Shown here: piece by piece, positions 32,450-41,359 of the stretch
How positions within the stretch are numbered: position 1 is the first letter of the stretch
Layout of the letters: each line of letters starts with the position of its first letter
Assembly (NCBI GenBank): GCA_958413895.1
Contig: CATYVQ010000003.1
Coordinates: 62,001 to 126,000 of the forward strand
Reading direction: 5' to 3'
Length of the DNA: 64,000 nt
Source of the DNA: an uncultured Collinsella sp.
Lineage (GTDB): Bacteria > Actinomycetota > Coriobacteriia > Coriobacteriales > Coriobacteriaceae
The notes under the pieces: generated by a model
What the model was told of the DNA's origin: nothing
The model's input: only the letters and a program-made list of their open reading frames with translations
Databases searched by the model: none
Translations under genes and position numbers: made by a program

Positions 32450-35449
32450 ATGAGCGACATCATGAGGCCGATCCCGTTTTCGCAGCTGATGAACTGGATC
32501 ATCGAGGAGCACAAGACTCAGGGCGCCGTCTTTGGCGTGCGCAAGATGGTCACGACCAACCAGGAGGGCGCGCTTCCCATTTTTGACGAGCGCATCGAGA
32601 CTCCGTTTGGCCCGGCCGCCGGCCCCAACACGCAGCTTGCCCAGAACATCGTGGCATCCTACGTGGCCGGTTCACGCTTCTTTGAGCTCAAGACCGTTCA
32701 GGTGATGGACGGCGAGGAGCTCTCCAAGTGTGTGAACAAGCCCTGCATCGTGGCGCAGGACGAGTGCTACAACTGCGAGTGGTCGACCGAGCTCGAGGTT
32801 CCGCAGGCCTTTGCCGAGTACGTGAAGGCATGGTTTGCCTGCCACCTGATTGCCCGCGAGTATGGTCTGGGCAGCCCGGACGGCTTTGTCTTTAACATGT
32901 CCGTGGGCTATGACCTGGAGGGTATCAAGAGTCCCAAGGTCGATGCCTACATCGAGGGCATGAAGGACGCCAGCGGCTCCGACGTCTGGAACGAGTGCCG
33001 CGCATGGGCGCTCGCCAACCTGGACAAGTTTGAGCATGTCGACGCCGCATTTGTCGAATCCATCCCGGCACGCGTCTCCAACTCCATCACCGAGTCTACC
33101 CTGCACGGCTGCCCGCCCGCCGAGATCGAGCGCATCGCGACCTATCTGATCACCGAGAAGGGCCTCAACACCTACATCAAGTGCAACCCTACGCTGCTGG
33201 GCTATGAGTTTGCCCGCCAGCGCCTCAACGAGCTGGGCTTTGACTACATCGTCTTCGATGACACGCACTTCCGCGAGGACTTGCAGTGGGCCGATGCCGT
33301 GACTATGTTCGAGCGCCTGATTGCCCTGTGCGCCGAGCGCGGCCTGGAGTTTGGCGTCAAGCTGACCAACACGTTCCCCGTCGACGTGACGAGAAACGAG
33401 CTGCCCTCCACCGAGATGTACATGTCCGGCCGTTCGCTGTTCTCGCTGACCATCGAGGCTGCCCGCCGCATTACCGAGCAGTTTGATGGCAAGCTGCGCA
33501 TCAGCTACTCCGGCGGCGCCACGGTCTACAACATCCGCGCCCTGTACGATGCCGGCATTTGGCCCGTTACCCTGGCGACCGACGTGCTCAAGCCCGGTGG
33601 CTACGAGCGCTTTAGCCAGATGGCTGGTGAGTTTACCGATCTGGACGGCAAGCCGTTCGCGGGTGTCTCTCTCGACGCCGTGACCGCGATTCAGACCGAT
33701 TCGCTCACCAACCCGCTATACAAGAAGCCGCTGCGCCCGCTGCCCGACCGCAAGGTCGCCGGCAAGAGCCCGCTTTCCGACTGCTTTACCACGCCGTGCC
33801 GCACGAGCTGCCCCATCCAGCAGGATATTCCCGCCTACTTGGCGGCTGTTGACGAGGGCCGCTACGAGGACGCACTCAACATCATCATCGAGCGCAACGC
33901 CCTGCCGTTCATTACCGGCACTATCTGCCCGCATCCCTGCGGCCGTGCCTGCGAGCGTGCGTTCTACGAGCCCGAGGGCGCCCAGATCCGCGCCAGCAAG
34001 CTCAAGGCCGCCCGCGAGGCCATGACCGCCGTGCTGCCCAAGCTGCGCGCCCAGGCCATCGCCAACGACGGCGAGCGCAACGTTGCCGTTATCGGCGGCG
34101 GCCCGGCCGGCCTGGCGACGGCGTTCTTCCTGACGCGCGCTGGCGTGCCCGTCACCATCTTCGAGGCCCACGATTCGCTCGGCGGCGTGGTCCGTCACGT
34201 CATCCCCGAGTTCCGCATTGCGAGCGATGACATCTCCCACGATGCCGAGCTCTGCCTGGCCTTTGGTGCCAAGGTGCAGCTCAATGCCCGCGTGGAGTCC
34301 ATTGACGAGCTCAAGGCCCAGGGCTTTACCGACGTGGTCGTGGCCACCGGCGCCTGGATGCCCGGCTCTGCGGGCCTGGGCGAGGATGCCGAGCTCGACG
34401 TGCTGGAGTTCCTCGAGGCCGCCAAGAGGGGCGAGAAGCTCGAGCTGGGCGAGGACGTCGTGGTCATTGGCGCCGGCAACACCGCCATGGATGCGGCCCG
34501 CGTGGCCAAGCGCCTGGCTGGCGTGAAGAACGTGCGCCTGGTGTATCGCCGCACCAAGAAGCAGATGCCCGCCGACGAGGAAGAGCTTGATCTTGCTCTT
34601 GCCGATGGTGTTGAGTTCTGCGAGCTGCTGGCCCCCAAGGCGCTTAACGGCGCCGTGCTGACCTGCGACGTCATGGAGCTTGGCGAGCCGGATGCAAGCG
34701 GCCGTCGCAGCCCCGTCGCCACGGGCGAGACCGTCGAGCTTTCCGCCACCACGGTGATCTGCGCCGTGGGCGAGGGCATCGATGCCAGCCTGTACGATGC
34801 CGCGGGTGTCGAGCACGACCGTCGCGGCCGCCTTGCCGCCACCTCCACTGGCGTCGAGGGCGTTTGGGCTGCGGGCGACTGCCGCCGCGGTCCTGCCACC
34901 GTGGTCGAGGCTATTGCCGATGCCGCCGAGGTCGCCCGCGCCATCGCCGGCGTGGACTTTAACAAGTACGCCGACTGCAACGAGCAGGCCGGCCGCGAGG
35001 ACACTTGCTACGAGCGCAAGGGGTCGCTGTGCCGCGACAAGCGCAACTGCACCAAGACTCGCTGCCTGGGCTGCGGCTCGGTGTGCGAGGTCTGCTGCGA
35101 TGTGTGCCCCAACCGTGCCAACGTGGCAATTAAGGTGCCGGGCCTGGCCAAGCACCAGGTCGTCCACGTCGATGGCATGTGCAACGAGTGCGGCAACTGC
35201 GCCGTGTTCTGTCCCTACCAGGAGGGCCGTCCCTACAAGGACAAGCTCACCCTGTTCTGGAGCGAGCAGGACATGGAGAACTCCGAGAACGAGGGCTTCC
35301 TGGCTGTGGACGAGGACCACTTTAAGGTCCGCGTCGCCGGCACGGTCCGCACCGTCTCGGTCGATGCCGTCAACACCGGCCTTCCCGAGGCCGTCCGCCT
35401 GACCATCAGGGCTGTGCGCGACAACTATCCGTATCTCCTTAAGAAATAG
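32450..35449 (+). CDS. ygfK: YgfK-type FAD/Fe-S oxidoreductase
   Basis: Large redox protein annotated in E. coli as a putative selenate reductase subunit. Here it most likely moves electrons for the purine hydroxylase or reduces purine intermediates. 999 residues: an N-terminal dihydroorotate-dehydrogenase-like part (MSDIMRPIPFSQLMNWIIEE, GPAAGPNTQLAQNI, YSGGATVYNI), a Cys-rich linker (CFTTPCRTSCPIQQDIPAYL), a GltD-like FAD part (AVIGGGPAGLATAFF) with an NAD(P) loop (VVVIGAGNTAMDAAR), and a C-terminal ferredoxin domain (CNECGNCAVFCPYQEG). The start at 32450 follows GAGAGGAG. A stable hairpin lies at about 32316-32351 in the 149-base gap before it. Confidence 0.93.
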   Translation: MSDIMRPIPFSQLMNWIIEEHKTQGAVFGVRKMVTTNQEGALPIFDERIETPFGPAAGPNTQLAQNIVASYVAGSRFFELKTVQVMDGEELSKCVNKPCIVAQDECYNCEWSTELEVPQAFAEYVKAWFACHLIAREYGLGSPDGFVFNMSVGYDLEGIKSPKVDAYIEGMKDASGSDVWNECRAWALANLDKFEHVDAAFVESIPARVSNSITESTLHGCPPAEIERIATYLITEKGLNTYIKCNPTLLGYEFARQRLNELGFDYIVFDDTHFREDLQWADAVTMFERLIALCAERGLEFGVKLTNTFPVDVTRNELPSTEMYMSGRSLFSLTIEAARRITEQFDGKLRISYSGGATVYNIRALYDAGIWPVTLATDVLKPGGYERFSQMAGEFTDLDGKPFAGVSLDAVTAIQTDSLTNPLYKKPLRPLPDRKVAGKSPLSDCFTTPCRTSCPIQQDIPAYLAAVDEGRYEDALNIIIERNALPFITGTICPHPCGRACERAFYEPEGAQIRASKLKAAREAMTAVLPKLRAQAIANDGERNVAVIGGGPAGLATAFFLTRAGVPVTIFEAHDSLGGVVRHVIPEFRIASDDISHDAELCLAFGAKVQLNARVESIDELKAQGFTDVVVATGAWMPGSAGLGEDAELDVLEFLEAAKRGEKLELGEDVVVIGAGNTAMDAARVAKRLAGVKNVRLVYRRTKKQMPADEEELDLALADGVEFCELLAPKALNGAVLTCDVMELGEPDASGRRSPVATGETVELSATTVICAVGEGIDASLYDAAGVEHDRRGRLAATSTGVEGVWAAGDCRRGPATVVEAIADAAEVARAIAGVDFNKYADCNEQAGREDTCYERKGSLCRDKRNCTKTRCLGCGSVCEVCCDVCPNRANVAIKVPGLAKHQVVHVDGMCNECGNCAVFCPYQEGRPYKDKLTLFWSEQDMENSENEGFLAVDEDHFKVRVAGTVRTVSVDAVNTGLPEAVRLTIRAVRDNYPYLLKK

Positions 35450-35460
35450 GCGAGTCTCTT

Positions 35461-35940
35461 ATGGCCAAATCCATTCAACATAACGTGGCCTACGTTGCCT
35501 GCGGAAGCGGTTGCGCCTCCGCAGGCGGCGACGCCCGCTGCAGCGAAGGCTGCATTGGCTGTGGCGCCTGCGTCACGGCCTGCCCCCACGGTGCCATTGC
35601 GCTGGTCGATGGCATCGCCCGCGTGGATCGCTCAAAGTGCACGGGCTGTGGCCTGTGCGGCATGGCGTGCCCGCAGCGCGTGATTGCCTTCGTCCCCGGC
35701 TACCAGAACATTCTGGTGCGCTGCAACAACACCGATAAGGGTGCCATTGCGCGCAAGATTTGCGACACGAGCTGCATCGGTTGCGGTATGTGCGCCAAAA
35801 AGTGCCCTGCCGGCGCTATCCGCATCGAGGACAACTGCGCCCATATCGACGGCGTGGACTGCCTGTCGTGCGGCATGTGCGCCGTCGTCTGCCCGCATGG
35901 CGCCATCCACGACCGCACCGGCATCGCCGCCGGCGTGTAG
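35461..35940 (+). CDS. Four-cluster 4Fe-4S ferredoxin-like protein
   Basis: 159 residues with four repeated CxxCxxCxxxCP motifs: CIGCGACVTACP, CTGCGLCGMACP, CIGCGMCAKKCP and CLSCGMCAVVCP, each followed by an acidic/hydrophobic strand. It resembles the ferredoxin domain of RnfB. Lying between ygfK and the Mo-hydroxylase gene with 11 and 12-base gaps, it is well placed to connect the two electronically. It may start the route to an Rnf complex; that is inference. Confidence 0.9.
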   Translation: MAKSIQHNVAYVACGSGCASAGGDARCSEGCIGCGACVTACPHGAIALVDGIARVDRSKCTGCGLCGMACPQRVIAFVPGYQNILVRCNNTDKGAIARKICDTSCIGCGMCAKKCPAGAIRIEDNCAHIDGVDCLSCGMCAVVCPHGAIHDRTGIAAGV

Positions 35941-35952
35941 AAGGGAATCACC

Positions 35953-38730
35953 ATGGCACAGGAATTCACTTTTACCGTTAACGGTGTCGAGCACACGACG
36001 ACGGAGAATAAACCACTGCTGCGCTATCTGCGCGACGACCTGCACATTCACTCCGCCAAGGACGGCTGCTCCGAGGGCGCCTGCGGCACCTGCACCATCC
36101 ATGTGGACGGTGCGGCCGTCAAGGCGTGCGTGCTGACCACCGCTCTTGCCGCCGGCCGCAACATCGTGACCGTCGAGGGCCTGCCCGAGGACGTGCGCGA
36201 GGCCTTTGTGTACGCCTTTGGCGCCGTGGGCGCCGTGCAGTGCGGTTTTTGCATTCCCGGCATGGTCATGGCGGGTGCGGCGCTCATCGCCGAGGACCCC
36301 GAGCCCACCGAGGAGCAGATCAAGTACGCCATTCGCGGTAACGTCTGTCGCTGCACCGGCTACAAAAAGATTATCGAGGGCATCTCGCTGGCCGCTGCGG
36401 TGCTCCGCGGCGAAAAGCAGATCGACGAGGACCTGGAGCGCGGCGATGACTACGGCGTGGGCAAGCGCGCCTTTCGTATTGACGTGCGCAAGAAGGTGCT
36501 CGGCGAGGGCAAGTATCCCGACGACATCGACGAGCTCGATCAGCCGGGCCTGACCTATGCCAGCGCCGTGCGCTCCAAGTATCCGCGCGCCCGCGTGCTC
36601 TCCATCGACACCTCCAAGGCCGAGGCCCTGCCCGGTGTGGTGGGCATCCTGCGCGCCGAGGACGTGCCGGTCAACCAGGTCGGCCACCTTATCCAGGACT
36701 GGGACGTCATGATCGCTCAGGGCGATATCACCCGCTGCGTGGGCGATGCCATCGTGCTGGTGGTCGCCGAGGACGAGGCGACGCTCGAGAAGGCCAAGAA
36801 GCTCGTAAAGATTGACTACGAGCCGCTGGAGCCCGTGCGCAACATTGTCGAGGCCAGGGCCGCCGACGCTCCGCGCCTGCATGACAGCTTCTTTGCCTTT
36901 GGCAACACGGTGGAGCTCAAGGACAACGTGTGCCAGAGCCGCCACGTGACGCGCGGCGACGCCGCCAAGGCGCTGGCCGAAAGCGCGTTCACCGTGACGC
37001 AGCGCTTTACCACGCCCTTTACCGAGCATGCCTTCTTGGAGCCCGAGTGTGCCGTTGCCTTCCCGTACAAGAACGGCGTCAAGGTGCAGTCGACCGACCA
37101 GGGCGCCTACGACACGCGCAAAGAGTGTGCCCACATGTTTGGCTGGGACAACGAACCCGAGCGCGTGGTCGTCGAGACCATGCTCGTGGGCGGCGGCTTT
37201 GGCGGCAAGGAGGACGTGTCCATCCAGCACCTGGCCGCGCTTGCCGCATATAAGCTCCAGCGTCCTGTGAAGTGCAAGCTCACTCGTGCCGAGTCGCTCG
37301 CGTTCCATCCCAAGCGCCACGCCATGGACGGTACCTTTACACTGGGTTGCGACGCCGAGGGCAACTTTACCGGCCTGGATTGCGAGATCAACTTTGACAC
37401 CGGCGCCTACGCGTCGCTGTGTGGCCCGGTGCTCGAGCGCGCCTGCACACATGCCGTCGGCCCCTACAAGTACCAGAACACCGATATTCGCGGCTTTGGC
37501 TACTACACCAACAACCCGCCCGCCGGCGCGTACCGCGGCTTTGGCGTTTGCCAGTCCGAGTTTGCGCTCGAGAGCCTGATCGACCTGCTGGCAGAGAAGG
37601 TCGGCCTGGATCCGTGGGAGATTCGTTACCGAAACGCCATCGAGCCGGGCGAGGTTTTGCCCAACGGCCAGATTGCCGACTGCTCCACGGCGCTTAAGGA
37701 GACGCTGCTCGAGGTCAAGGATGCCTACTATGCGCATCCCGGACATGCCGGTATCGCCTGCGCCATGAAGAACGCCGGTGTGGGTGTGGGCCTGCCCGAT
37801 GCCGGCCGCTGCAAGATTCGCATCGAGGACGGCGTGGCTGTGGTCTATGCCGCCACGTCCGACATCGGCCAGGGCTGCAACACCGTCTTTTTGCAGGACG
37901 TTGCCGAGGCATGCGGCCTGCCGCTTCGCTGCATTGCCAACGGCGAGTGCTCCACCGAGAACGCTCCCGACTCCGGCACCACGTCTGGTTCGCGTCAGAC
38001 GGTCGTGACCGGCGAGGCCGTGCGCGGTGCCGCCTTCCTGCTGCGCGATGCCATGCTTGACATCGAGGCCGGCAAGTCTGCGCCCGCCGCTCCCGTGAAT
38101 GCACATGGCGACGGCGTCAAGATCGAGTACGACGACGGTCGCGCCTATCAGCTGCACACGCAGGAGCTCGTCGCTGGTCAGGGTATGCATCCTCAGGATC
38201 CCGCGGCCGCCATCAAGGCGCTCGAGGGATGCGAGTTTGGCTACGTGTACCTGGAGCCGACCGACAAGCTGGGCGCCGACGTTCCCAACCCCAAGAGCCA
38301 CATCTGCTACGGCTTTGCCACGCATGTGGTCATTTTGGATGATGACGGTCGCGTGAGCGAGGTCTATGCCGCGCACGATTCCGGCAAGGTGGTCAACCCC
38401 ATCTCCATCCAGGGTCAGATCGAAGGCGGTGTGCTCATGGGTATGGGCTATGCGCTTACCGAGGACTGGCCGCTCAAGGACTGCGTACCCCAGGCAAGGT
38501 ACGGTACGCTCGGGCTGTTCCGTGCGCCCGAAATACCGGATATCCACGCCATCTACGTGGAGAAGGACGAGCTGCTGCCCGTGGCATACGGCGGCAAGGG
38601 CATCGGCGAGATCGCAACGATCCCCACGGCGCCCGCCGTACAGAACGCCTATCGCGCATTTGACGGCAAGCTGCGTCCGGATCTGCCCATGGTGGATACG
38701 CCCTACAGCCGCGCTCGTCACCGCGGGTAG
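35953..38730 (+). CDS. xdhD: Fused 2Fe-2S / molybdopterin hydroxylase (XdhD-like, selenium-dependent type)
   Basis: Purine or xanthine hydroxylase of the Mo-hydroxylase family. 925 residues. First 2Fe-2S cluster C39, C44, C47, C59 (GCSEGACGTC), second cluster CGFC...CRCTGY near residues 97-135, then the molybdopterin domains from about residue 175: GGGFGGKED, PPAGAYRGFGV, the GQGCNTVF binding loop, and the catalytic glutamate E886 in GKGIGEIATIP. There is no FAD domain and no separate FAD subunit gene nearby, so electrons must leave through the ferredoxin/YgfK. The accompanying yqeB/yqeC/mocA set suggests a selenium-bearing Mo centre; the protein has no in-frame TGA. Confidence 0.93.
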   Translation: MAQEFTFTVNGVEHTTTENKPLLRYLRDDLHIHSAKDGCSEGACGTCTIHVDGAAVKACVLTTALAAGRNIVTVEGLPEDVREAFVYAFGAVGAVQCGFCIPGMVMAGAALIAEDPEPTEEQIKYAIRGNVCRCTGYKKIIEGISLAAAVLRGEKQIDEDLERGDDYGVGKRAFRIDVRKKVLGEGKYPDDIDELDQPGLTYASAVRSKYPRARVLSIDTSKAEALPGVVGILRAEDVPVNQVGHLIQDWDVMIAQGDITRCVGDAIVLVVAEDEATLEKAKKLVKIDYEPLEPVRNIVEARAADAPRLHDSFFAFGNTVELKDNVCQSRHVTRGDAAKALAESAFTVTQRFTTPFTEHAFLEPECAVAFPYKNGVKVQSTDQGAYDTRKECAHMFGWDNEPERVVVETMLVGGGFGGKEDVSIQHLAALAAYKLQRPVKCKLTRAESLAFHPKRHAMDGTFTLGCDAEGNFTGLDCEINFDTGAYASLCGPVLERACTHAVGPYKYQNTDIRGFGYYTNNPPAGAYRGFGVCQSEFALESLIDLLAEKVGLDPWEIRYRNAIEPGEVLPNGQIADCSTALKETLLEVKDAYYAHPGHAGIACAMKNAGVGVGLPDAGRCKIRIEDGVAVVYAATSDIGQGCNTVFLQDVAEACGLPLRCIANGECSTENAPDSGTTSGSRQTVVTGEAVRGAAFLLRDAMLDIEAGKSAPAAPVNAHGDGVKIEYDDGRAYQLHTQELVAGQGMHPQDPAAAIKALEGCEFGYVYLEPTDKLGADVPNPKSHICYGFATHVVILDDDGRVSEVYAAHDSGKVVNPISIQGQIEGGVLMGMGYALTEDWPLKDCVPQARYGTLGLFRAPEIPDIHAIYVEKDELLPVAYGGKGIGEIATIPTAPAVQNAYRAFDGKLRPDLPMVDTPYSRARHRG

Positions 38731-38798
38731 GGTAGAGCGCGGACGGCATTGCTGACGGGCAGTTCGCGCTCAGCATCAACTACATACGCTGCGCCTTT

Positions 38799-38830
38799 GG
38801 CCCCGGCTCCATCGCGAGTCGGGGCCTTTT
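38799..38830 (+). terminator. Rho-independent terminator after xdhD
   Basis: GGCCCCGGCT (38799) pairs with AGTCGGGGCC (38817) with one mismatch, followed by TTTT. Confidence 0.85.
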
Positions 38831-38889
38831 GTTTGGAGCGGAAACTGCGTCCCGGAATTGCCAGGGACTGCGGACGATTTTCTGGACCG

Positions 38890-39174
38890 CTAAATCGCGG
38901 CCATCCCCAGCGACGACCGGTAGTCGTCCGACGTCGCGCCACCGAGCGCGTCGCTTGCCCACTCGGAGTTGAAGCGCCCTATCCACGCGCCGAGGGCCTC
39001 GATGAACTCCCCGGGCGACCAGCCGGACCAGTCCCTCCCGTGGAAGAACTCCTTCTTGAGCAGGCCGAAGAAGCCCTCCATCGCGGCGTTGTCGGGGCTG
39101 CAGCCCTTGACCGACATGCTCCTGGCGAGGCCGTGCCCCTTGCAGATCGAGATCCAGCCGGGCCAGCGGTACGG
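38890..39174 (-). pseudogene. IS3-family (OrfB) transposase C-terminal remnant
   Basis: A single minus-strand frame reads PYRWPGWISICKGHGLARS, then MSVKGCSPDNAAMEGFFGLL, with DWSGWSPGEFIEALGAWIGR and RFNSEWASDALGG further on. This is the last part of the integrase (rve) domain of IS3/IS150-type transposases, including the SPDNA and the catalytic Glu region. Only about 95 residues remain, so it is a broken element. The upstream side is cut by tandem CGGAAAAGTGT repeats. The 570-base gap from 38731 to 39318 holds nothing else. Confidence 0.82.
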
Positions 39175-39248
39175 AAAAGTGTCGAAATAGGCACCTTAAA
39201 ACTTCGGAAAAGTGTCAAATTCGATAGGCAAATTATCCGGAAAAGTGT
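39172..39248. repeat. Three CGGAAAAGTGT copies at exact 33-bp period
   Basis: Identical 11-base cores start at 39172, 39205 and 39238. The intervening 22 bases differ between copies. They lie directly on the broken edge of the transposase remnant. Regular short repeats like this are seen at the ends of IS21-type elements, so this may be the end of a second, lost element. Confidence 0.6.
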
Positions 39249-39318
39249 AGCTGGATGACAAAACAGCACTTAGAAGCCGGTGCTGGATGCGGGATCCTGC
39301 GGCTGCCTTCAGCTCTCG

Positions 39319-40305
39319 CTACTCATCGTCCCCGTCGTTGGGGTCGCCCTTGAGGGTGTTGATGTCCAGGTACTGGTTATCGTCCTCTTTTTGCTGGGTC
39401 TCCGACTCCGCTTGGGTGGGGCCGCGGAACAGCTGGAATCCCTCAAACGCAATGACACCGAGCAGGGCAATGACAATGGCGATAAAGGCAACCTTGACTG
39501 CCTGCGGAAATTCCGAGAAACGCAGCGCCTTTTCCTTGGCGTAATAATCGGCGAAGCGCTCTTCGCCCGTGCTTTTGGTATACGCCGGTGCGGACGCGGC
39601 CTCCGGGTCATATTCCGGTGCAGGCGTGGCAGCGTACGGATCGTTGAGATAATCGCTCGATGCGGTGCCATAATCCTCTGTCTCGATGCGACCGTTGCCA
39701 GCATAGCCATCGGAATAATCGGAATATGCCGCACCGCCCTCATAGTCCGCGGCGCTCGCGTTAGCGGCAAAAAGCGGGTTAACCGGAACATCGAGCGCCG
39801 GCATGCCGGTAGAGGTCTCATCCAGATCGGTTGCAGCCCAGGAATCGTGGGCAACCTGATGGGCAACGGGCTCATCGAGCCTTGCGGCCGGAGGCTTGCG
39901 TGCCGCAGGAACAGGCAACTGCTGGGCGCTGTACATAACGGTGCTGTCGGCCGATTTGCCCTGCGTCGCTGCAGCGAGAAATGCCGCCGTCTCGGACGGG
40001 TCGCTTGCGGGGCGGGGAGCGGGCGTGGACGCCGAAGTGGGTGTGGGCGTAGGCGCGGGCGTCGAAACAGGCGACTGCGCAGGAGTCGGCGCAGGTGCGG
40101 ACTTAGGTTCAAGTGCGGGATTGGGGCTTGACGGGCGAGCCCCACCGCCCATGAGTTCGTCGGCGGTCCACGGGCGATCATCCATCACGTCGTCAAGGCT
40201 CAGTGAAAACAGGTCGTCTTCACCCTCATCGAACATGCGGTGCACATGTCCACCAATTGCCGGAATCAATCCGCGACCGGTGCATGATGCCTTGCTCAAC
40301 GCCAT
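39319..40305 (-). CDS. Hypothetical single-pass membrane protein with disordered Pro/Ala region
   Basis: 328 residues; I do not recognise a family. The N-terminus has LIPAIGGHVHRMFDEGEDDL and the acidic LDDVMDDRPWTADELMGG; residues about 60-110 are Pro/Thr/Ser/Ala-rich; the middle is acidic and Tyr-rich. One transmembrane helix lies near the C-terminus (VKVAFIAIVIALLGVIAF, about residue 270), followed by about 35 polar residues. The start at 40305 follows AAAGGAT. It is downstream of, and on the same strand as, the second PAS regulator. Possibly a tail-anchored signalling or septum-associated protein, but that is a guess. Confidence 0.7.
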   Translation of the reverse strand: MALSKASCTGRGLIPAIGGHVHRMFDEGEDDLFSLSLDDVMDDRPWTADELMGGGARPSSPNPALEPKSAPAPTPAQSPVSTPAPTPTPTSASTPAPRPASDPSETAAFLAAATQGKSADSTVMYSAQQLPVPAARKPPAARLDEPVAHQVAHDSWAATDLDETSTGMPALDVPVNPLFAANASAADYEGGAAYSDYSDGYAGNGRIETEDYGTASSDYLNDPYAATPAPEYDPEAASAPAYTKSTGEERFADYYAKEKALRFSEFPQAVKVAFIAIVIALLGVIAFEGFQLFRGPTQAESETQQKEDDNQYLDINTLKGDPNDGDDE

Positions 40306-40428
40306 TCTGTTCCATCCTTTCGAAATACCAATGACATCGATTATATGGAACTTCCCAAGCTGCTCGGTCTTGGATTCGTGCTTTCCAGAACTCGCGCCCA
40401 AAAGGGGAGGGGCAATCCAGGCGAGTGC

Positions 40429-41082
40429 CTACTTGTCGCCGGCTGCCGCCTTGGCCTCATTGAGGTAGCTATAGAAGCTGTACTTTGAGATGCCAAAGAA
40501 CTCGCAGGCGCGCTCGCTCGACTTGGAAATGAGGAAGGCGCCGCGACGGTCGAGGTAGCCAATGGCACGAATGCGCTCGTCTTTGGTCATGAGCGCCGCG
40601 GGCTTGCCCACAAACTGTTCGCACTCGTGCAGCAGGTCCTCGAGTAGGTCGCCGATGTTCTTGGTAATGGGCTCGGGCTCGGTATAGCCCGTGCCGCCGG
40701 TGCCGGTAAAGGCGTCGAGCGAACGCTCAAAAGCCTTCATGAGCGTAATGTCAAAGTTGATGCCCAAAATGCCGACGGGCTTGCCCTCGTCGTTGCGGAT
40801 AAAGATTGTCGACGATTTGAGCAGCTTACCGTCGGTGGTTTTAGTGAGGTACGGCTCGCGGTCGTGCACATCGGTGGCGCCCTCGTGCATGGACTCAAAC
40901 ACAATATGGCTGGGACCGTCACCCAGTTTGCGCCCGCTGACGTGGCCGTTTTCGATCACCACGATGGAGTGGTCCACGTCCTCGGTCTCCAGATCGTGGA
41001 CGACGACTTCGCAGTTGGGACCAAATTGGAGCGCCAGACCGTGTGCGAGGCGCTTGTAAAACTCAATCTGTGCGGGGGTCAT
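40429..41082 (-). CDS. YheO-like PAS / HTH transcriptional regulator (copy 2)
   Basis: 217 residues with the same plan as the gene at 28346: a YheO-like PAS domain (CEVVVHDLETEDVDHSIVVI, SGRKLGDGPSH, GILGINFDITLM) and a C-terminal HTH with FGISKYSFYSYLNEA. The start at 41082 follows AGGAAGG by 5 bases. It is transcribed away from ygeX across a 277-base region holding two TTTGT palindromes, so it most likely controls ygeX-ygeY-ygeW and the genes after them. Confidence 0.88.
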   Translation of the reverse strand: MTPAQIEFYKRLAHGLALQFGPNCEVVVHDLETEDVDHSIVVIENGHVSGRKLGDGPSHIVFESMHEGATDVHDREPYLTKTTDGKLLKSSTIFIRNDEGKPVGILGINFDITLMKAFERSLDAFTGTGGTGYTEPEPITKNIGDLLEDLLHECEQFVGKPAALMTKDERIRAIGYLDRRGAFLISKSSERACEFFGISKYSFYSYLNEAKAAAGDK

Positions 41083-41202
41083 GGGTGCCTTCCTAAAAAT
41101 TAGTTTGGGCATACTTTGCCATAAACCACACCTGTTCGCAAATAACGAAAGCGTCGCTGCGTTATGTAACCGTTCGGCGGCGAAAAGGTACCGATTACGG
41201 CA

Positions 41203-41269
41203 ACAAACAATTTGTTAGGTTTGCCAATCAAAAAGTGTGATAGAACAGTGCTAACAAACTTTTTGTTTG
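41203..41269 (+). promoter_or_regulatory. Two palindromic operator candidates upstream of ygeX
   Basis: ACAAACAATTTGT (41203-41215) and CAAAC-TTTTT-GTTTG (41255-41269) are palindromes about 50 bases apart in the divergent regulator/ygeX gap. The rest of the gap is AT-rich; a TTGCCA at 41221 is a possible -35 box but I could not place a convincing -10. Confidence 0.45.
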
Positions 41270-41359
41270 GCATCCACATAAAAGTTCAGTCGCATGAATG
41301 GGAATGGGCTGAAACGCGTATGCGGGGGCCGGCAAGAGAGGACTTAAGGAGTTCACCGT

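Noticed and set aside
35632..38721. 1029-codon minus-strand open frame opposite xdhD
   Set aside because: Antisense shadow; no recognisable domain, and xdhD on the plus strand is intact.
35953..38730. Selenocysteine (in-frame TGA) in the Mo-hydroxylase
   Set aside because: The frame has no internal TGA. Selenium in this enzyme class is a labile cofactor ligand supplied through accessory proteins.
38779..38986. Possible small gene on the minus strand downstream of xdhD
   Set aside because: It overlaps the xdhD terminator and the IS remnant in another frame and has no ribosome site.
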